Assembly: GCF_040869045.1 (NCBI RefSeq)
Contig: NC_090319.1
Location: 395,327,601-395,391,600 of the forward strand
From: Eurosta solidaginis
Lineage: Eukaryota > Arthropoda > Insecta > Diptera > Tephritidae
Direction of reading: 5' to 3'
DNA: 64,000 nucleotides
Position 1 is the stretch's first letter. Each line of letters starts with the position of its first letter. The notes under the pieces were generated by a model. It was given only the letters and a program-made list of their open reading frames with translations, did not search any database and was not told the origin of the DNA. Shown here piece after piece: positions 11,511-23,641 of this stretch. A program made the translations under genes and the position numbers.

Positions 11511-13010
11511 ATGATAAGTGAAAATGAGTATCTGAGTACTGACAACGAATGTCTCAAGACCATTTTAACCCTTTTAAGCAACAGTCATACAGGTTTACAG
11601 CTTTGCCACATAAATGCACGTAATCTTAATTTCCAGAAACTTGATTGCATGAACCAAATTTTGCAAAATACAAAAATTTACATACTTTGTGTGACTGAGA
11701 CTTGGTTTAGAGATGATATTGAGGATGAATTTTATAAACTACACGACACGATTGGCACGGAATGATAGGAAAACCGGGGCAAGAGATGGAGATGTTGCCC
11801 TATATTGTAAAACATCGTTGAGGCATCAGGTTATCTTCAAATCCAACGAAAATAATTCTGTTGAGTACTTGACTATAGAAGTTAGTGTTGCATTAAAGAA
11901 GTGTATAGTTGTGTGTGTACAACCCCAGTAAATTCCATGAGCTAGACAATTTGTTTCTAAAATTGTCTGAATTTATATACAAATAAACATATTTTGGTCT
12001 GTGGTGACCTTAACACAGACCTATTAAAGAATGACTTGAGGTCAATGACATTAATGGATAATTTGTATTCTGCTGGCTATCAAAGCACGTAGTAAGTCTT
12101 ATAAAATTTGGAAGCAATTTGGCAATATTATCGTCTGGCCAGAAATCATGCTACGCTCACAGTAAGAAATTCTAAAAGACCTTTTTCAAACAAGGCTTGG
12201 CACGAATTTACCAACCAAGAACTTGTGGAAAAATATCAAATCAGTAGGGATTGCATGTAAAAATGATTCGAAATCCGATTTGGACCCTGGCTCCATCAAT
12301 GACTTCTTTTTACAGTCGAGTAGAAATATAAATAATCGGAATTTCAAACTTAATGAAGATGTGATGTACACACCAGATAACAAATTTCAATTTTTTGCAG
12401 CTACAGAGGATGATGTCATAAGAAGTCTATTCTCAATAAAGTCCAATGCCGTTGGTGGCGATGGTAAGTGGTGGCCCAAATCACCGAACACCTAAATAAG
12501 AACAACCTCTCAGAACGCCAGTCTGGTTATAGAGCCAGCCATAGTTGTGCAACGGCTTTACTCGAGGTAATTGAAGACATCCGCCCTGCCTACGATAGGG
12601 GTGATTTGACTGTGATGTCACTTTTAGATTTTTCTAAAGCCTTTGACACAGTAGATCATTCCATTCTCTTAACGAAATTACGACACTACTTTGGATTCTG
12701 TTCTAGTGCTAGGGTTCTAGGGTTCAAATTAAATTCCAATTATAACTGTGTCGCTCATATTAATTACGTTTTATCAAAAATTTATTTTGTGTTAAGGAAA
12801 TTGTTGTACACAGCTGCTTTCATTCCTCCAAATGTAAAATTAATGTTAGTCACATCACTAATAGTTCCTTTCATTTCGTTTGGAGGGCTAGTGTTTGGTG
12901 ATATTGACTGCAAGTCTTGAAATAAGCTACAACTTGCATTGAACAATTGTGCAAGATATATCTACTCGAAGCGAAAATTTGAGCACATTTCAGAGTTTTC
13001 TTCATTTCAT
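11511..13010 (+). pseudogene. LINE 'D': endonuclease-RT polyprotein with internal deletions
   Basis: Starting at ATG 11511, the reading carries apurinic-endonuclease motifs: HINARNLN, ILCVTETWF (catalytic Glu), then in shifted frames DVALYCKTSL and a GDLNTDLL-like segment near 12000. The RT part begins near 12200 (SIKSNAVGGDG), then SERQSGYRASHSC and LLDFSKAFDTVDHSILL (motif A). It then jumps within a few codons to VLGFKLNSNYNCVAHI, so the palm with YADD is deleted. The C terminus is recognisable to about 13010 (LQLALNNCARYIYSKRKFEHIS). Several stops and frameshifts make it non-functional. It is Jockey/CR1-like but a different family from B, C, E and F. No clear 3' tail was found. Confidence 0.8.
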
Positions 13011-15004
13011 TAATTTTTATTGAGCATTTTTCTTATACCTGTCCATTTAAATATGTAGCAAAGTTACAATAGCAAAATAAAAATAAAAAAGTTTAACGTT
13101 ATGAAGTATAAACTAACGAATGCATAATATGTGTATGAGACCGTGTAGATATAAGAAAAAGGTAAAACATTTTTTATGTTAAGCTTAACATAGTGACAAA
13201 TGTTCTTTTAAAATACTTGATTGCAGTTTTACTACCTTCTTAAACTATCACAATCTAATTTTCTTGTATAAATTAGGTTATAAAAAACAACCAGAATACC
13301 TATTCCGAAGGCTATGTTTTGCTAGATCTGACAGAACCTGTAACCATCATCGTTCCACGCGATAAATATCTCTCATCATCAAGGACGTTCTTCAGTACTA
13401 TCAATCCATTTTGTTTTTGTAATTAGTAGGTACCCACCTGTACATTAATTCACAAGTTGATTCAAGGTTCTATCATTAACGGTTCAGGCGCTATGAGGGT
13501 TAATTTTATTAAAAATGAGCGAAATGCATCGCGCTTTAAATTGGCTTTGCCGGAATTTTTTGATATACGAAAAACACTTTTCTAGCTATTTCTTGTTATT
13601 TCTTTTATATTATTATAAATATTGTTATACTCACATTATTATATTGTACACATATCCAAATATCGATGTACTTTAAGAGACAATAGTCCCACTTGTACAA
13701 ATGTGTTAAAATAATAATAGAACCGGCTGCCGTGGGAAGCTCTTCGTGTTCACAGCCGGGGCAATAGGAAAAAATAAAAACTACAAAATAGCTAAGTTAC
13801 TAATTTCGTCCCACTTGCATAATTTAAGGCTTCTTTGATCAAACTGTTGTCTCTTACAAAACACAGTCACAGTAATACTGCATAAGTGACTGATGCACCG
13901 ACGTGCCCGGCTTATCTTGCCACTATTTTTGTTATTATTTAATGATGGGGCAGGTCTATTTCAAGAAAGATTTAAGGATTGACTGAACTGAACTCATCCG
14001 AAATAGTTTCAAAACTCTTTCAAATAATTCCGTAATAAAAATCATAAATATTGCCAAACATGTCTGGTATTTAATAGTACTTAATGTACTCCCTGAATAT
14101 GTAATACTGGAAAATATGAAAAAGGCTCCGTAAGATCCCTCAAATTATAGAGAAACACTCTGAAAGTAATTACGAAACTAGCGTTGACATATCTCTGGAA
14201 CAAATTTCAGTTGTAGTATTTTACTGGCTCTAAATACTGCCACTTGCCGGGAGGTATTTAGATTCTTGTTGCTCAAGTATGCATTTGTAAAAACCGTCTG
14301 AATTTTTGCGATTAATTAGGCGGATTTAAATATAAACCTTTGTGCTATATACAAAGTGGTCAAAAATTGAATTGAAATACTTTCCACACGTGCTCGAGAA
14401 ATCGGTGTTTAAAGCTCTCATGCCAGCCGATTGTCACTCATCACAACTCGGCCGATATCGAGCGTGCTTTTCATCGTAGAAAGATCAGGAAGACACTTTG
14501 GAGAAAAGCGGACATCCACTTTATTTTTGAAGTTAAAGATATTTGCGATGACTTTGAATAGGTTCCCAAAAATTGTAAAAAGTTTATAATTTGACCATGT
14601 TTTGAAAATTTCTCAGAAAAATTGATTTTTCCCGAAAGTTTTGTACGCTTACTTATGTTTTTTTCACCAGAATCGGAAAACTCGAAAAATTTTATTTGTT
14701 TGGGGACACCTATTTAGAGATATACCATAAAGAGTTCAATATCTACTAGTCCATCAAATGAATAAAGATCCAACAAAGAAGAAATATGTACATGGCGTAT
14801 ACGTAATTTTTTTGGATGAACACTTCAATAAAATCGAACTTCTAATAATCGCGAATAATCGAAAAAAATCAAATATTCGAATATTAAAATTCAACTAATA
14901 ATCGTACAAAAATCGTATAATGGAATACTCGATTAATCGAGTTATTCGAAGATTTTTAAGAGCCCTACAACAAACTCGACATACATTGGTCTGACATCGT
15001 CGTA
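13011..15004. other. AT-rich DNA, no gene recognised
   Basis: A 24-base stretch at 13718-13741 (ATAGAACCGGCTGCCGTGGG and following bases) matches the extreme 5' leader of LINE B and may be a relic. Near 14830-14970 there is an AATCGAAT-rich segment ending GATTTTTAAGAGCCCTAC, which resembles a hAT-type terminus, but no partner end was found. Nothing else is recognisable. Confidence 0.45.
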
Positions 15005-15290
15005 TCTATTCACCCGCCTCTTCTCTGTCTTACCCTCCTCCTCTCTTATTTCCTCTCCCATCGGTATTTTCTCGTCTACCTTCATCGGCTCATTCATTCT
15101 TCCGTAAATCTTACCGCTTTTCCTCTTACTCTTCCCGCTCTTGCTCTTATCCAAGCCCAACTCTCACTATTACTCTTATCCTCATTTTTAAACTTCCTCT
15201 TAACCTCTTTTATTACTTCGGTGTTACCATTACTCTTATTTTTACTTTTACTCTCACTCTCCATCTTCTCTTGTTCTCTTTACTTTTCCG
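15005..15290. repeat. Pyrimidine-rich low-complexity tract
   Basis: The plus strand is almost entirely C/T with the word TTACTCTTATCC repeated loosely. The minus strand reads as lysine/glutamate-rich protein only because it is purine-rich. The tract directly abuts the 5' end of the LINE E fragment. Confidence 0.6.
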
Positions 15291-15955
15291 GTTTTGTGAA
15301 GCGATGGGCTAAGGAGTTTAATGATCCGTATCTGACTAAGACCCTCTACACATCGTTGGTACGACCAATCTTAGAGTATTGTTCGTGTGTCTGGTGCCCA
15401 GGGTATCAAAACTTTATAAAGCGTATTGAGTCAGTACAGAAGCAATTCATTATATTTGCACTACGTGGTCTTAACTGGGATTCTAGTGTGCATTTGCCAC
15501 CATATTGAAATAGGCTTCTCCTTATAAATCTGCCAACTTTAGAAAATCGAAGAACTTTACTCGGGGTAATGTTCATTCACAAGCTCATTATGGGCGAGAT
15601 CGACTCATCTGATCTTGTAAGTCGACTAAATTTTGCTGTTCTTGGTAGAACGTCCAGGCACTTTGTGTCTTTTTATTTACCACTTTGCCGGCAAAATTTT
15701 GCCAAAAATAATCCACTGTGAAGTTGGTGTTCGCACTACAACAACTTGTATAACTGCATCAGTTTTGAATGTTCGTTTTCCGAGTTGCATAATTCAATAC
15801 TGTCACGTCTGGCCTGATATTTTGTACTTTCTTTCCTATGTATGGTTGAATTTAAATATTTTTAATTCTAACATTAATTTTATGTTTTATATATCTTAGT
15901 AGTCGACCGCATTGTGTCTGTGTCGACTTTAATCCAAATAAATTAATCCAAATAA
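15291..15955 (+). pseudogene. LINE 'E'-related 3' fragment with 3' UTR
   Basis: The encoded part begins GFVKRWAKEFNDPYLTKTLY and runs through IKRIESVQKQFIIFALRGLNWDSS. It is nearly the same as the C-terminal part of LINE E at 56485-59284. A TGA at 15506 and later frameshifts break it. The 3' UTR contains the inverted GTCGAC pair (15902 and 15926) and an AAATAAATTAATCC-type tail, like LINE E. It lacks the hairpin array seen in the 58.7-59.0 kb copy, so it represents a sister subfamily. It is 5' truncated, typical of LINE insertion. Confidence 0.85.
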
Positions 15956-17254
15956 AAAATTTCCCTCCAACATCCTCTACTTTTTCTTCCTATTTTCTCT
16001 GTTTTCTTATCTCTTTTCTTTCATGTTCCCGTTGCCATTGTGGAGATATATCGAGTTTGACTCTGTTTAAATTGCTAAGGTAGTAAAAAATTAGCAAAAT
16101 AGTACACAAAATTTTCCCTTCCTAAAACTGATGACTGGATCATGAAGTCCGTAAAATTTTTGTTGTTATAATACTGAGATCACCTGTCTGGTTTTATTGC
16201 GTCATGGAGTAAACCTTATTATTTTAAATAAAATTTGTATGTAGTTTCAGTTGTATACTAAAGTAAATAGTTCCAGTGGAAATTACGAGTCAGTCGTTCC
16301 CCTTTTTAACACGCTTATATTAGCTTCACTTGTATGTATGCTTGTTTGTAACTCTCTAGGCTAGGCGCGCAATGGAGAGTTAGACCCATCTAGCGGCAAT
16401 TATTGAAGACTCGCGGCAGTGGTTAAATAACTCGCTACAAAACGAGTTGTGCTTAATAGCGGAGACACGAACGTCTGTGCTACGGCATGTTTTTTAGTTT
16501 TTTTTAAATTATCTTTATGTTATAGTCATAGATGGCAGCGTTAAGATGACCTTCTACTATTAAATTATTTTAAGCTTTTTAGCCGACATCTTGAGTAGTG
16601 GAATGGTAGAAGGCCTTGAGAATATAACGATCTTCGACCCCTGATCGTTTTATTTAAGCAATTTTTTATTTCTCAGTTATTTGCAAGTGACGTATAGAGT
16701 TGAATTACGTACATGTCTTAAAATTGCCACAAAGATGTAAATTTTGGTGACAATATGTTACTAATTAATTTCTTTACCACGTCATTTTGACATATTGGGG
16801 ACGTCGGAACCGGTCCGAGTACCACCCGGGTGGAAGGAAAATTAAACTTGTATTAATAAAAAATTTGTTCACACCAAACTTACATGGTTCACTCCTCAAA
16901 TTCAAAGGCCACCGATTCCCAAAATATTCTATGATGGAATAGTTGAGGGAGGAGGGTGCTAGGAGAAAGGAAGCCGCTAACATGGATTCAGTGTGTCAGA
17001 ACTACAACATGTAGTATCTATGCGGCTTTCCACGCCAACTCAACCGACCAAAGAGATTTTGCACTACCGATTTTTCGTATTGATACAGAAGATATGAGTT
17101 CTTGAAAATTTCGGGATTTAATAATATTCTTGTATTTGGATATTGAATGTTAAATCTTTTCAAATCTTTTTTTAAGAAATTTGATTCCCACTTACATATG
17201 TATGTAAATACGTAGCACTTGTCAAAGATTTTACCCTGAGAAGCTTTATAGTAT
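15956..17254. other. No recognised feature
   Basis: This is AT-rich sequence with small ORFs only. No termini, RNA gene or domain were seen. Confidence 0.45.
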
Positions 17255-17790
17255 TGTAACGAATTTACTTGCAAATCCTCTTATTTGCCCTTTTGCTAGG
17301 TTCGTATCGCTAAACTGTTGAATAAATAACTCCAATTTGTAATAATGCAAAATGGCCTTTATTAAAGTACTTCACAATAACACTCAAACTGTGCAACGAA
17401 TAGCTTAATAACCAAACTGATAGCTTAAATGAAAATGACTTTTAAAATAATACTGCTATTGCTCGCTAGATATCGTCTTATTCGTAACTGCTTGACAACT
17501 CAAATCAAACTGAATTCCACCGCCTCTACATCTTCGGCCTTTTATACTTTCTGGTTTCCTCGTTCGCATCTTCTAGAATCTACTAGCATTGTCCATGAGC
17601 TCTCAAACTTCTCATCTATAACTAAAATTGCACGATTTTATAGCTTCTCTCATACCCCATGCTTGTATGTGTGAGCGACACTTCCACAATTATAATTGCC
17701 TACATTTAGGAGCATCTCAAATAAGATGTCTGCATATGGTTGTGCCCTGCTTCTCAGCTGCGTGTAACATAATGAATAATCATCTTTCTA
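17255..17790 (-). mobile_element. Partial LTR of a Gypsy element related to the 38-44 kb copy
   Basis: On the minus strand it matches the LTRs of the 38288-44049 element. It begins TGTAACGAATTTACT at the 3' LTR edge and keeps the block that includes TTCGTATCGCTAAACTGTTG and the AATAAA-containing segment near 17355. It also shares the TATAGCTTCTCTCATACCCC block near 17640. The centre is unrelated or strongly diverged, and the 5' LTR terminus (expected ...TTCGTAACA) is missing. No internal Gypsy sequence lies beside it. It is most likely an old, truncated solo LTR of a sister subfamily. Confidence 0.7.
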
Positions 17791-19259
17791 TTTACATATG
17801 TGAAAAAAAGTTCAAATTTATATTCCTTATAAACGAATTTGACGGCGAATACCCACATTCTTTATTAGGACGGTAGATTTCTTCAGTCCTAGAATTTTCG
17901 GCTGCAGGGGAATGTGTTCTTTTATTGAAAAGTGCGCTTGTACGTATGAGTGTTACTCGTGTCACTCACCACCAGTTAGCACGGCACCACCTAATCCTTA
18001 TTAAACAAGTTTCCTGCACCTGGAATAGTTGCGGGTAAAAGGGGCATAAGACATTTTTCTTTACTAATTCCAAATTTATAAGGGAATTGAGGGTGTGGAC
18101 AAAACTTAGAACCGTCGCCTATCCCGGAACTGCTTTTGCATCGGTGCAGTGTGGCGTTGCAAGGGGTACGTTTTTTGTTCCGAGTGAAGTTGATAAATGC
18201 CATTCTGCTGAGCCACTAAGAATTTTTGCTGTAACATTATCGACTTGGTCGACTATTTGCTCAAGCATTTGTCGGTTCTGGGTTCATCGCGAGAATTTGA
18301 AGAAGGCGTATTCCGCGTTGTCCTCATCTCATCGCAGTAAAAGCTCTCCTTATATTCGGTTTTTTACTTTATGTACAAATATTTTTTGAAGTACCTACTC
18401 ATGCCCAGAGAGCATTTGGGTAACGAAATAATTTGATTCGCAAAAGCTTCTGGTGTTTCATGCCTTGACATATGTATGTGTTTAGTTATGCTAGTTATAT
18501 GCCTAATTGTTCAGCGGCTTTGCCACAGCCTAAATGTTTTTCTCTTGCTTTACTGGCGCAAAATATTAATGTGCCATTGGTCCGTCTGTGTTTTCCTACC
18601 CATAACTTATTTCTCCCAGGTTTAATCTCTCGATGGGGTTGTTCTAGGGATTACTTGTACGGCTTGTGATGATAATCTGATACAGAAGTTAGTAGCTTTC
18701 AGCGGTTCTTCATTCGAATTGTATTTTCCCAGTCTTTTTAGATGCCCTCTCTCTTTGTAAGTTGAATTTAAACCTAAATAATTAAGTACATTGATTGAGG
18801 TCATATTTCCAGAGAGGATTTCGAAACCACTTTCTAGCGGTTTGAGATCTTAGATAAGCGTATCAACTGTCTTTTTTCTGTTGCCTGCTGTAGACCGTGC
18901 GTCTCCAGCCACCGTTATGTACACAAGATTGAACTGATTGAGCTCCCTGCGTGGTTTTCCAATGACACGTGCGTTCAAAAATATAGCATTGGACACTTTA
19001 GAAAATTTTATCAAATCTTATCTTTCATACGACTCATGATTCGCGAGCCCTTTGAGGTTTCTTTTATAAGAATGTGCTCTATAAAATAGCTTCTGATGGC
19101 GCTTTGTATGTAGCTATGCTATACAGGGCTCAACGAGTAGAAAAAAATGGATGTCTCGTAAAAATTGTTATTCAAGCCATCAAACGCTACGGAAACTTGG
19201 TAATCAATTGTTTTCCCCAAATTTGGTGGTATACATAAATATATGGCTTCAAGAGTTTA
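17791..19259. other. No recognised gene
   Basis: This region is slightly less AT-rich than its surroundings, with ORFs of 60-100 codons on both strands. None showed a domain or motif that I recognise. It could hold a decayed element. Confidence 0.35.
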
Positions 19260-19267
19260 GTTTTGGG

Positions 19268-19901
19268 CAGACCTGTTAAATAATGATTACTAATGGTAAT
19301 GATTAGCCGTTCCATTGATTATTTTCTTTAAACGCCATTTAATGATTACTTGCCATTATTTTCTATTTTTAATGATTACTTTTCAATTAATTAAAAAAAA
19401 TAATCAAACAAAATAATGATTTTTTACGATTATTGAAAAAAAAAAAAATCAAAAGTAATCAAAAGTAATCAAAAAAGGCCTTTTTGATTACTTTTGATTA
19501 TTTTTAATTTTTTCGATTATTTTTGATTTTTTTGATTTATTTTTATTTTTTTTTTTTGATTACTTTTGATTATTTTTCCGCTTTGTTGAAAGTAAAGTTC
19601 TTGTTTGTTGCATGCACGGAATAATTTCTACATACAAGTACATTTTAGGATGCAATATTAAATCGTAGCCGCTTATCAAGGCAAATATATACATGCAACA
19701 TATAGGGCGAATGGTATATGCGCGTTGATCTAAACATATTCTCCGGTAAGTATATACACGTATATAATTTGCTACACTCATTATATAAAATATTAACGAT
19801 CCTCTTGGTTCATCCTTAAGTCAAGCCAATTTTGTTTTGTATACAAAATTAATATATCCCCTATTTCGGATTACGTTATGGCTATGCACTGATTGTTTTG
19901 T
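19268..19901 (+). repeat. Left long terminal inverted repeat of the hAT element
   Basis: It pairs with 21006-21621. The inner 340 bases (for example CTATGCACTGATTGTTTTGT at 19882-19901 against ACAAAACAATCAGTGCATAG at 21006) match closely. The outer part is an AATCAAAAGTAATC-type low-complexity block. That block contains its own palindrome around 19470-19505 (AAAAGGCCTTTTTGATTAC). Confidence 0.8.
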
Positions 19902-19965
19902 AATCACAGTTTATATCATATTGTTCGCTTTATTTTAGTAATATTGGTTTCATATCATCGCCAGT

Positions 19966-20250
19966 GTGGGGCAATGTTCTCCAACAAAAGGTGGGCTGAA
20001 AAATTTGGAACAAAATGAGCTGTATGATTCATATGAGCTGGGTGATTCATATACTAGCATGGACATTTGGAAAACACGAAGTGCGTTGAAAGAAACTGCA
20101 AAACTCTTCAGCACGCCTTTAACTTCTTCTGTTCCTGTTGAGCGACTATTTTCCTTTGCAGGAATTATAAATTCTCCAAGGCGTCAGTCTTTGTCGGACG
20201 TTTCATTCGAAACCTTAACTTTATTGAAAGCACATGCAAATTTGTTATAA
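19966..20250 (+). pseudogene. hAT transposase C-terminal (dimerisation) fragment
   Basis: The 94-residue reading includes WKTRSALKETAKLFSTPLTS, then SVPVERLFSFAGIINSPRR and a run ending SFETLTLLKAHANLL. The order 'S-x-P-x-ERLFSxAG...RRxxL...E.L..L' is the hallmark of the hAT C-terminal dimerisation region. The DDE catalytic core and BED finger normally found upstream are missing, as only about 60 bp separate the ORF from the left inverted repeat. The ATG at 19966 is therefore not a true start. A splice acceptor-like TTTTAG precedes it at about 19939. Confidence 0.85.
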
Positions 20251-21005
20251 TGACTAAAAGAACTTTTAGATAATGAATATACATAACAACCTCTTATTTT
20301 ACTTTCTTTTAAGTTTTGATTTCCATCGAAATATCGTTATTTTTGGCAATGTTAATTTAATGAAAGAATTTTTAATTGATGGAAATAATTACTAATTAGA
20401 TACACATTTCATAACATCACTATTTCCTTTTAAAACATCAACTTGTGCAATTTTTATGTTTACGAAAACACATATATATAAACAATTAATAAAAAATAAC
20501 ATGAAATTACTAAAGCTTACATTTTCTAACTGTACCATTGAGCATGTACATTAGATTGGGACGAAACCTCACTTTTCTGTAATTTCCGTTGTTAACACTA
20601 AAAATATGGCTCATTATGCAAAACTTAAGATTAAGATAGAAAATATCCTTGACGTAATCATAAGGAAATAAAAAGAAGTTTTAATCCAATGTACATGGAC
20701 ATATGTTAATAAATTTATCTGGGATATAACAACCTTTGGTTAGACAACTAATCATGATGATGAATGACAACTTAAGAGGATCGCTCCGGTTGGAAGTGAA
20801 GCTATCAACCATCAACCTAAGTAGTATTACTCATACATATTGTTTGAGCATATTGTTTTGTCATAAAACAATACGCAATCCCCTGGTATTCATCGGAAGC
20901 ACTTATAGACACGATAATTTGTAGGTGGGTATGTACATACATATGTACATACATATGTACCCATATGCCTAGATATACCGGTACAACCTCCAATGATTTT
21001 TATGT

Positions 21006-21621
21006 ACAAAACAATCAGTGCATAGCCATAACGTAATCCGAAATAGTGGATATATTAATTTTGTATACAAAACAAAATTGGCTTGACTTAAGGATGAACC
21101 ATAGAGGATCGTTATTATTTTATATAATGAGTGTAGCATATTATACTCGTGTATATACTTACCGGAGAATATGTTTAGATCAACGCTCAATACCATTCGC
21201 CCTATATGTTGCCCGTATATATTTGCCTTGATAAGCGGTTACGATTTAATATTGCATCCTATAATGTACTTGTATGAAGAAATTATTCCGGGCATGCAAC
21301 AAACCAGAATTTTTCTTTCAACAAGCAAAGAAAATAATTAAAAATAATAAAAAAAAAAATCAAAAAAAAATCAAAAAAAAAAAAAAAATAAAAAATAATC
21401 GAAAAAATCAAAAGTAATCAAAAAAGCCTTTTTGAATTACTTTTGATTATTTTTGATTTTTTTCAATAATCGGAGAAAATCATGCCTTTTTTTTGGATTT
21501 ATTTCTAATGGTAATCAATTAGTAATTGCTTCTTACGGAAAACAATTGAAATAATCATTGGCCATTAAAATAGGCATCTAATTAATTGAATACTAATGCT
21601 AATTCAAAATTAACAGGTCTG
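21006..21621 (-). repeat. Right long terminal inverted repeat of the hAT element
   Basis: It is the inverted partner of 19268-19901. It has several small differences, so the two arms have been diverging since insertion or since their last homogenisation. Confidence 0.8.
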
Positions 21622-21783
21622 GTTTTGGGCGTCCCATAAACGCCATCGTAATAACATCGACTCTCCCGTATTTGAAAACCCTAGTTATCTTAATAAACAT
21701 TTTTCATTTATATAATAACAACATCCTTTATAACATCATACTCATACATCAATAGACGCACTAGGAGATAAGGACTATATATA

Positions 21784-22201
21784 TACAGCGTGGCGACGAA
21801 TAACTGTTACAAAAGCTTTATTTAAAGTATGAAACATGAATTTAAAAAAGACGATGTAATTTATATTTCAGTAGCCCTTAAGTTTTATGTTTAATCATTA
21901 GTTAAAATTTTCTTTCTCATTTGCGTTTTCGTATGAAAACAGTGCAGGCCGAGAGTTTAGTTCAATGTCCACTTTAAGCGTTGCTTGAATTGTTGTATCT
22001 CAAATTGTTTTATGGTCCTCATCATCTCCACAATCTAATCCCATATGCAGCTATCAACTGGATGTGGATCCAAGTAGATGGAAAAAATAAAACAATGAAT
22101 TTTGTATTTGAATTGACCTTTCTAAAACTTTCTACACTGAATGAATTCATTTTCTGCTTATCCCTTTAAAAGAACGTAACAGTTATTCATCACCCTGTGT
22201 A
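21784..22201. mobile_element. Short MITE, possibly Tc1/mariner-like
   Basis: The ends are inverted: GACGAATAACTGTTAC near 21795-21810 and GTAACAGTTATTCATC near 22176-22191. Both lie just inside a CAG(C/G)GTG terminus and a TA dinucleotide. The element is about 418 bp. It encodes nothing recognised. Assignment to Tc1/mariner rests only on the TA flanks. Confidence 0.5.
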
Positions 22202-22202
22202 T

Positions 22203-23606
22203 GAGTGATCGGTGGTTGTCAATTTTCTCAATTACGATTCCTATAACTGTTAATTTAGGCAAATAAAATTATCATTAATACAATCGTAATCTTTTTATGT
22301 GTCGTAATTCTTGTCTCCCTGGTTAATATATTATGGGCAATAGATTATTCTCAATGGATTTTTTTGTGTTCCCATTTTGGCCATCACCAATTACACTTAT
22401 CAATTATTTCAAACATTTGCCATGCATACATACATACATAACTTTATCCGAAATTTTTTTCAACGTTTATGGAGTTAGCGACTCATTCATGTTTACTCAA
22501 ATAGTACTAAAATATTAAAATTTTATTTTAATTAAGTTACTAATATTTCATACATGTTGTTGTTTTCTTGTTTTTTGTCACATTTTTCTATGTACATTGC
22601 ACACACTCACTTTGTTTTCTTGTGTACTTCAGGACGAAGCTGTTGAGGGCACTTTAAGAGACATTGGACTTCTGTAAAATACTCTATACTTTCCGTAATG
22701 TAAAGCGCAACAAATTTTTCTACACGTTTTTGAGATAATGAATATTTAATAAATTAAGAAGTTTATTAATAAAGTAGGCACCTGTAAATATATATTTTGG
22801 AAATATTAATTTCTAGTCTAAATTTTCTTTCAAATATCCGTAGGTACTAGAACTTATAAACTGCAATATTTAGCCACAGTAAATGTAAATGTTCTATGAT
22901 TTTGATTACACAACGACGTGTTCTAATAGAAAGGTCGTAACTTAAAACTTTTGTTAACAAGGACGTATCTCAGAAAATTCCTTAAAAAGGGCAGATCTCT
23001 GGGGAACCATAATTAAAGTCGCATCTCACGAACTACTATGAGAATGTAGTAACTGAAAAAAAAAAAAAAAGTTTTTGGCCTTTGCTAAACTATAATATAG
23101 TTTTATAGCTCTTCTATAAAATAGTTTACAAAAATCCTTTGTAAATTGAGAAAAGGAAATAAATTGAACTGAATTCATATCGCTTTTGTCAATTTTTATT
23201 ATTGAGATACAACCTTTTTAGTCTGCTTCTTGTGGTTGAAATACCCGCTTTTTAACAAATATTTCAAGATGCGACCCTTCCATTAGGACAGGTCGATAGT
23301 AAATCCTCAAAATCGATTGCTGAATTCACAGAGCTGAAACTGCGTTTTGGCAGATTTTGTTGAAATTTTGTATTAAATAAAATTTAAAGTAGTTCCGACA
23401 CATCTGCATGTAGTGAATGTGAAAATAAAAGGCATTCTTCTTCCTGTAAAATTTAAAATTTGTTGGTTAGGGCCTTTCGGAGTTAAGCAACGATATGTAT
23501 CTTGCTTGGGTATATAAGGTTGATTTTCTACAAAGTGTCTATAAACGTGTCTTCCCTATCATTCACCATTATTAAAATGTTTCAGTACAGAAGGCGGTCC
23601 TTTATG
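22203..23606. other. No recognised feature
   Basis: AT-rich DNA with short unrecognised ORFs and a poly-A run near 23057. It ends at the 3' terminus of LINE B. Confidence 0.45.
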
Positions 23607-23641
23607 TGTGTTGTTGTTGTATTAACGATAAAGGCACTCAC

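Larger units (their letters stand above)
19268..21621 (+). mobile_element. hAT-superfamily transposon with TIRs of about 0.6 kb
   Basis: The ends are CAGACCTGTTAA (19268-19279) and TTAACAGGTCTG (21610-21621). They are flanked by a perfect 8-bp duplication GTTTTGGG (19260-19267 and 21622-21629), the length that hAT elements make. Inside, the two ends continue as long imperfect inverted repeats, 19268-19901 and 21006-21621. The central 1.1 kb holds a short hAT C-terminal ORF (19966-20250) and little else. The rest of the transposase is absent, so this is a non-autonomous derivative. Ordinary hAT TIRs are only about 10-30 bp, so the long arms are unusual. Confidence 0.88.

Noticed and set aside
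14930..14960. hAT-like terminus GATTTTTAAGAGCCCTAC
   Set aside because: No partner end, target duplication or transposase could be found.
14942..15160. Minus-strand reading rich in Lys/Glu
   Set aside because: It is the complement of a pyrimidine-rich low-complexity tract; no domain, and composition alone explains the open frame.
18087..18389. 100-codon plus-strand frame as a host gene
   Set aside because: No recognisable domain or splice context, and an equally long frame lies on the other strand.
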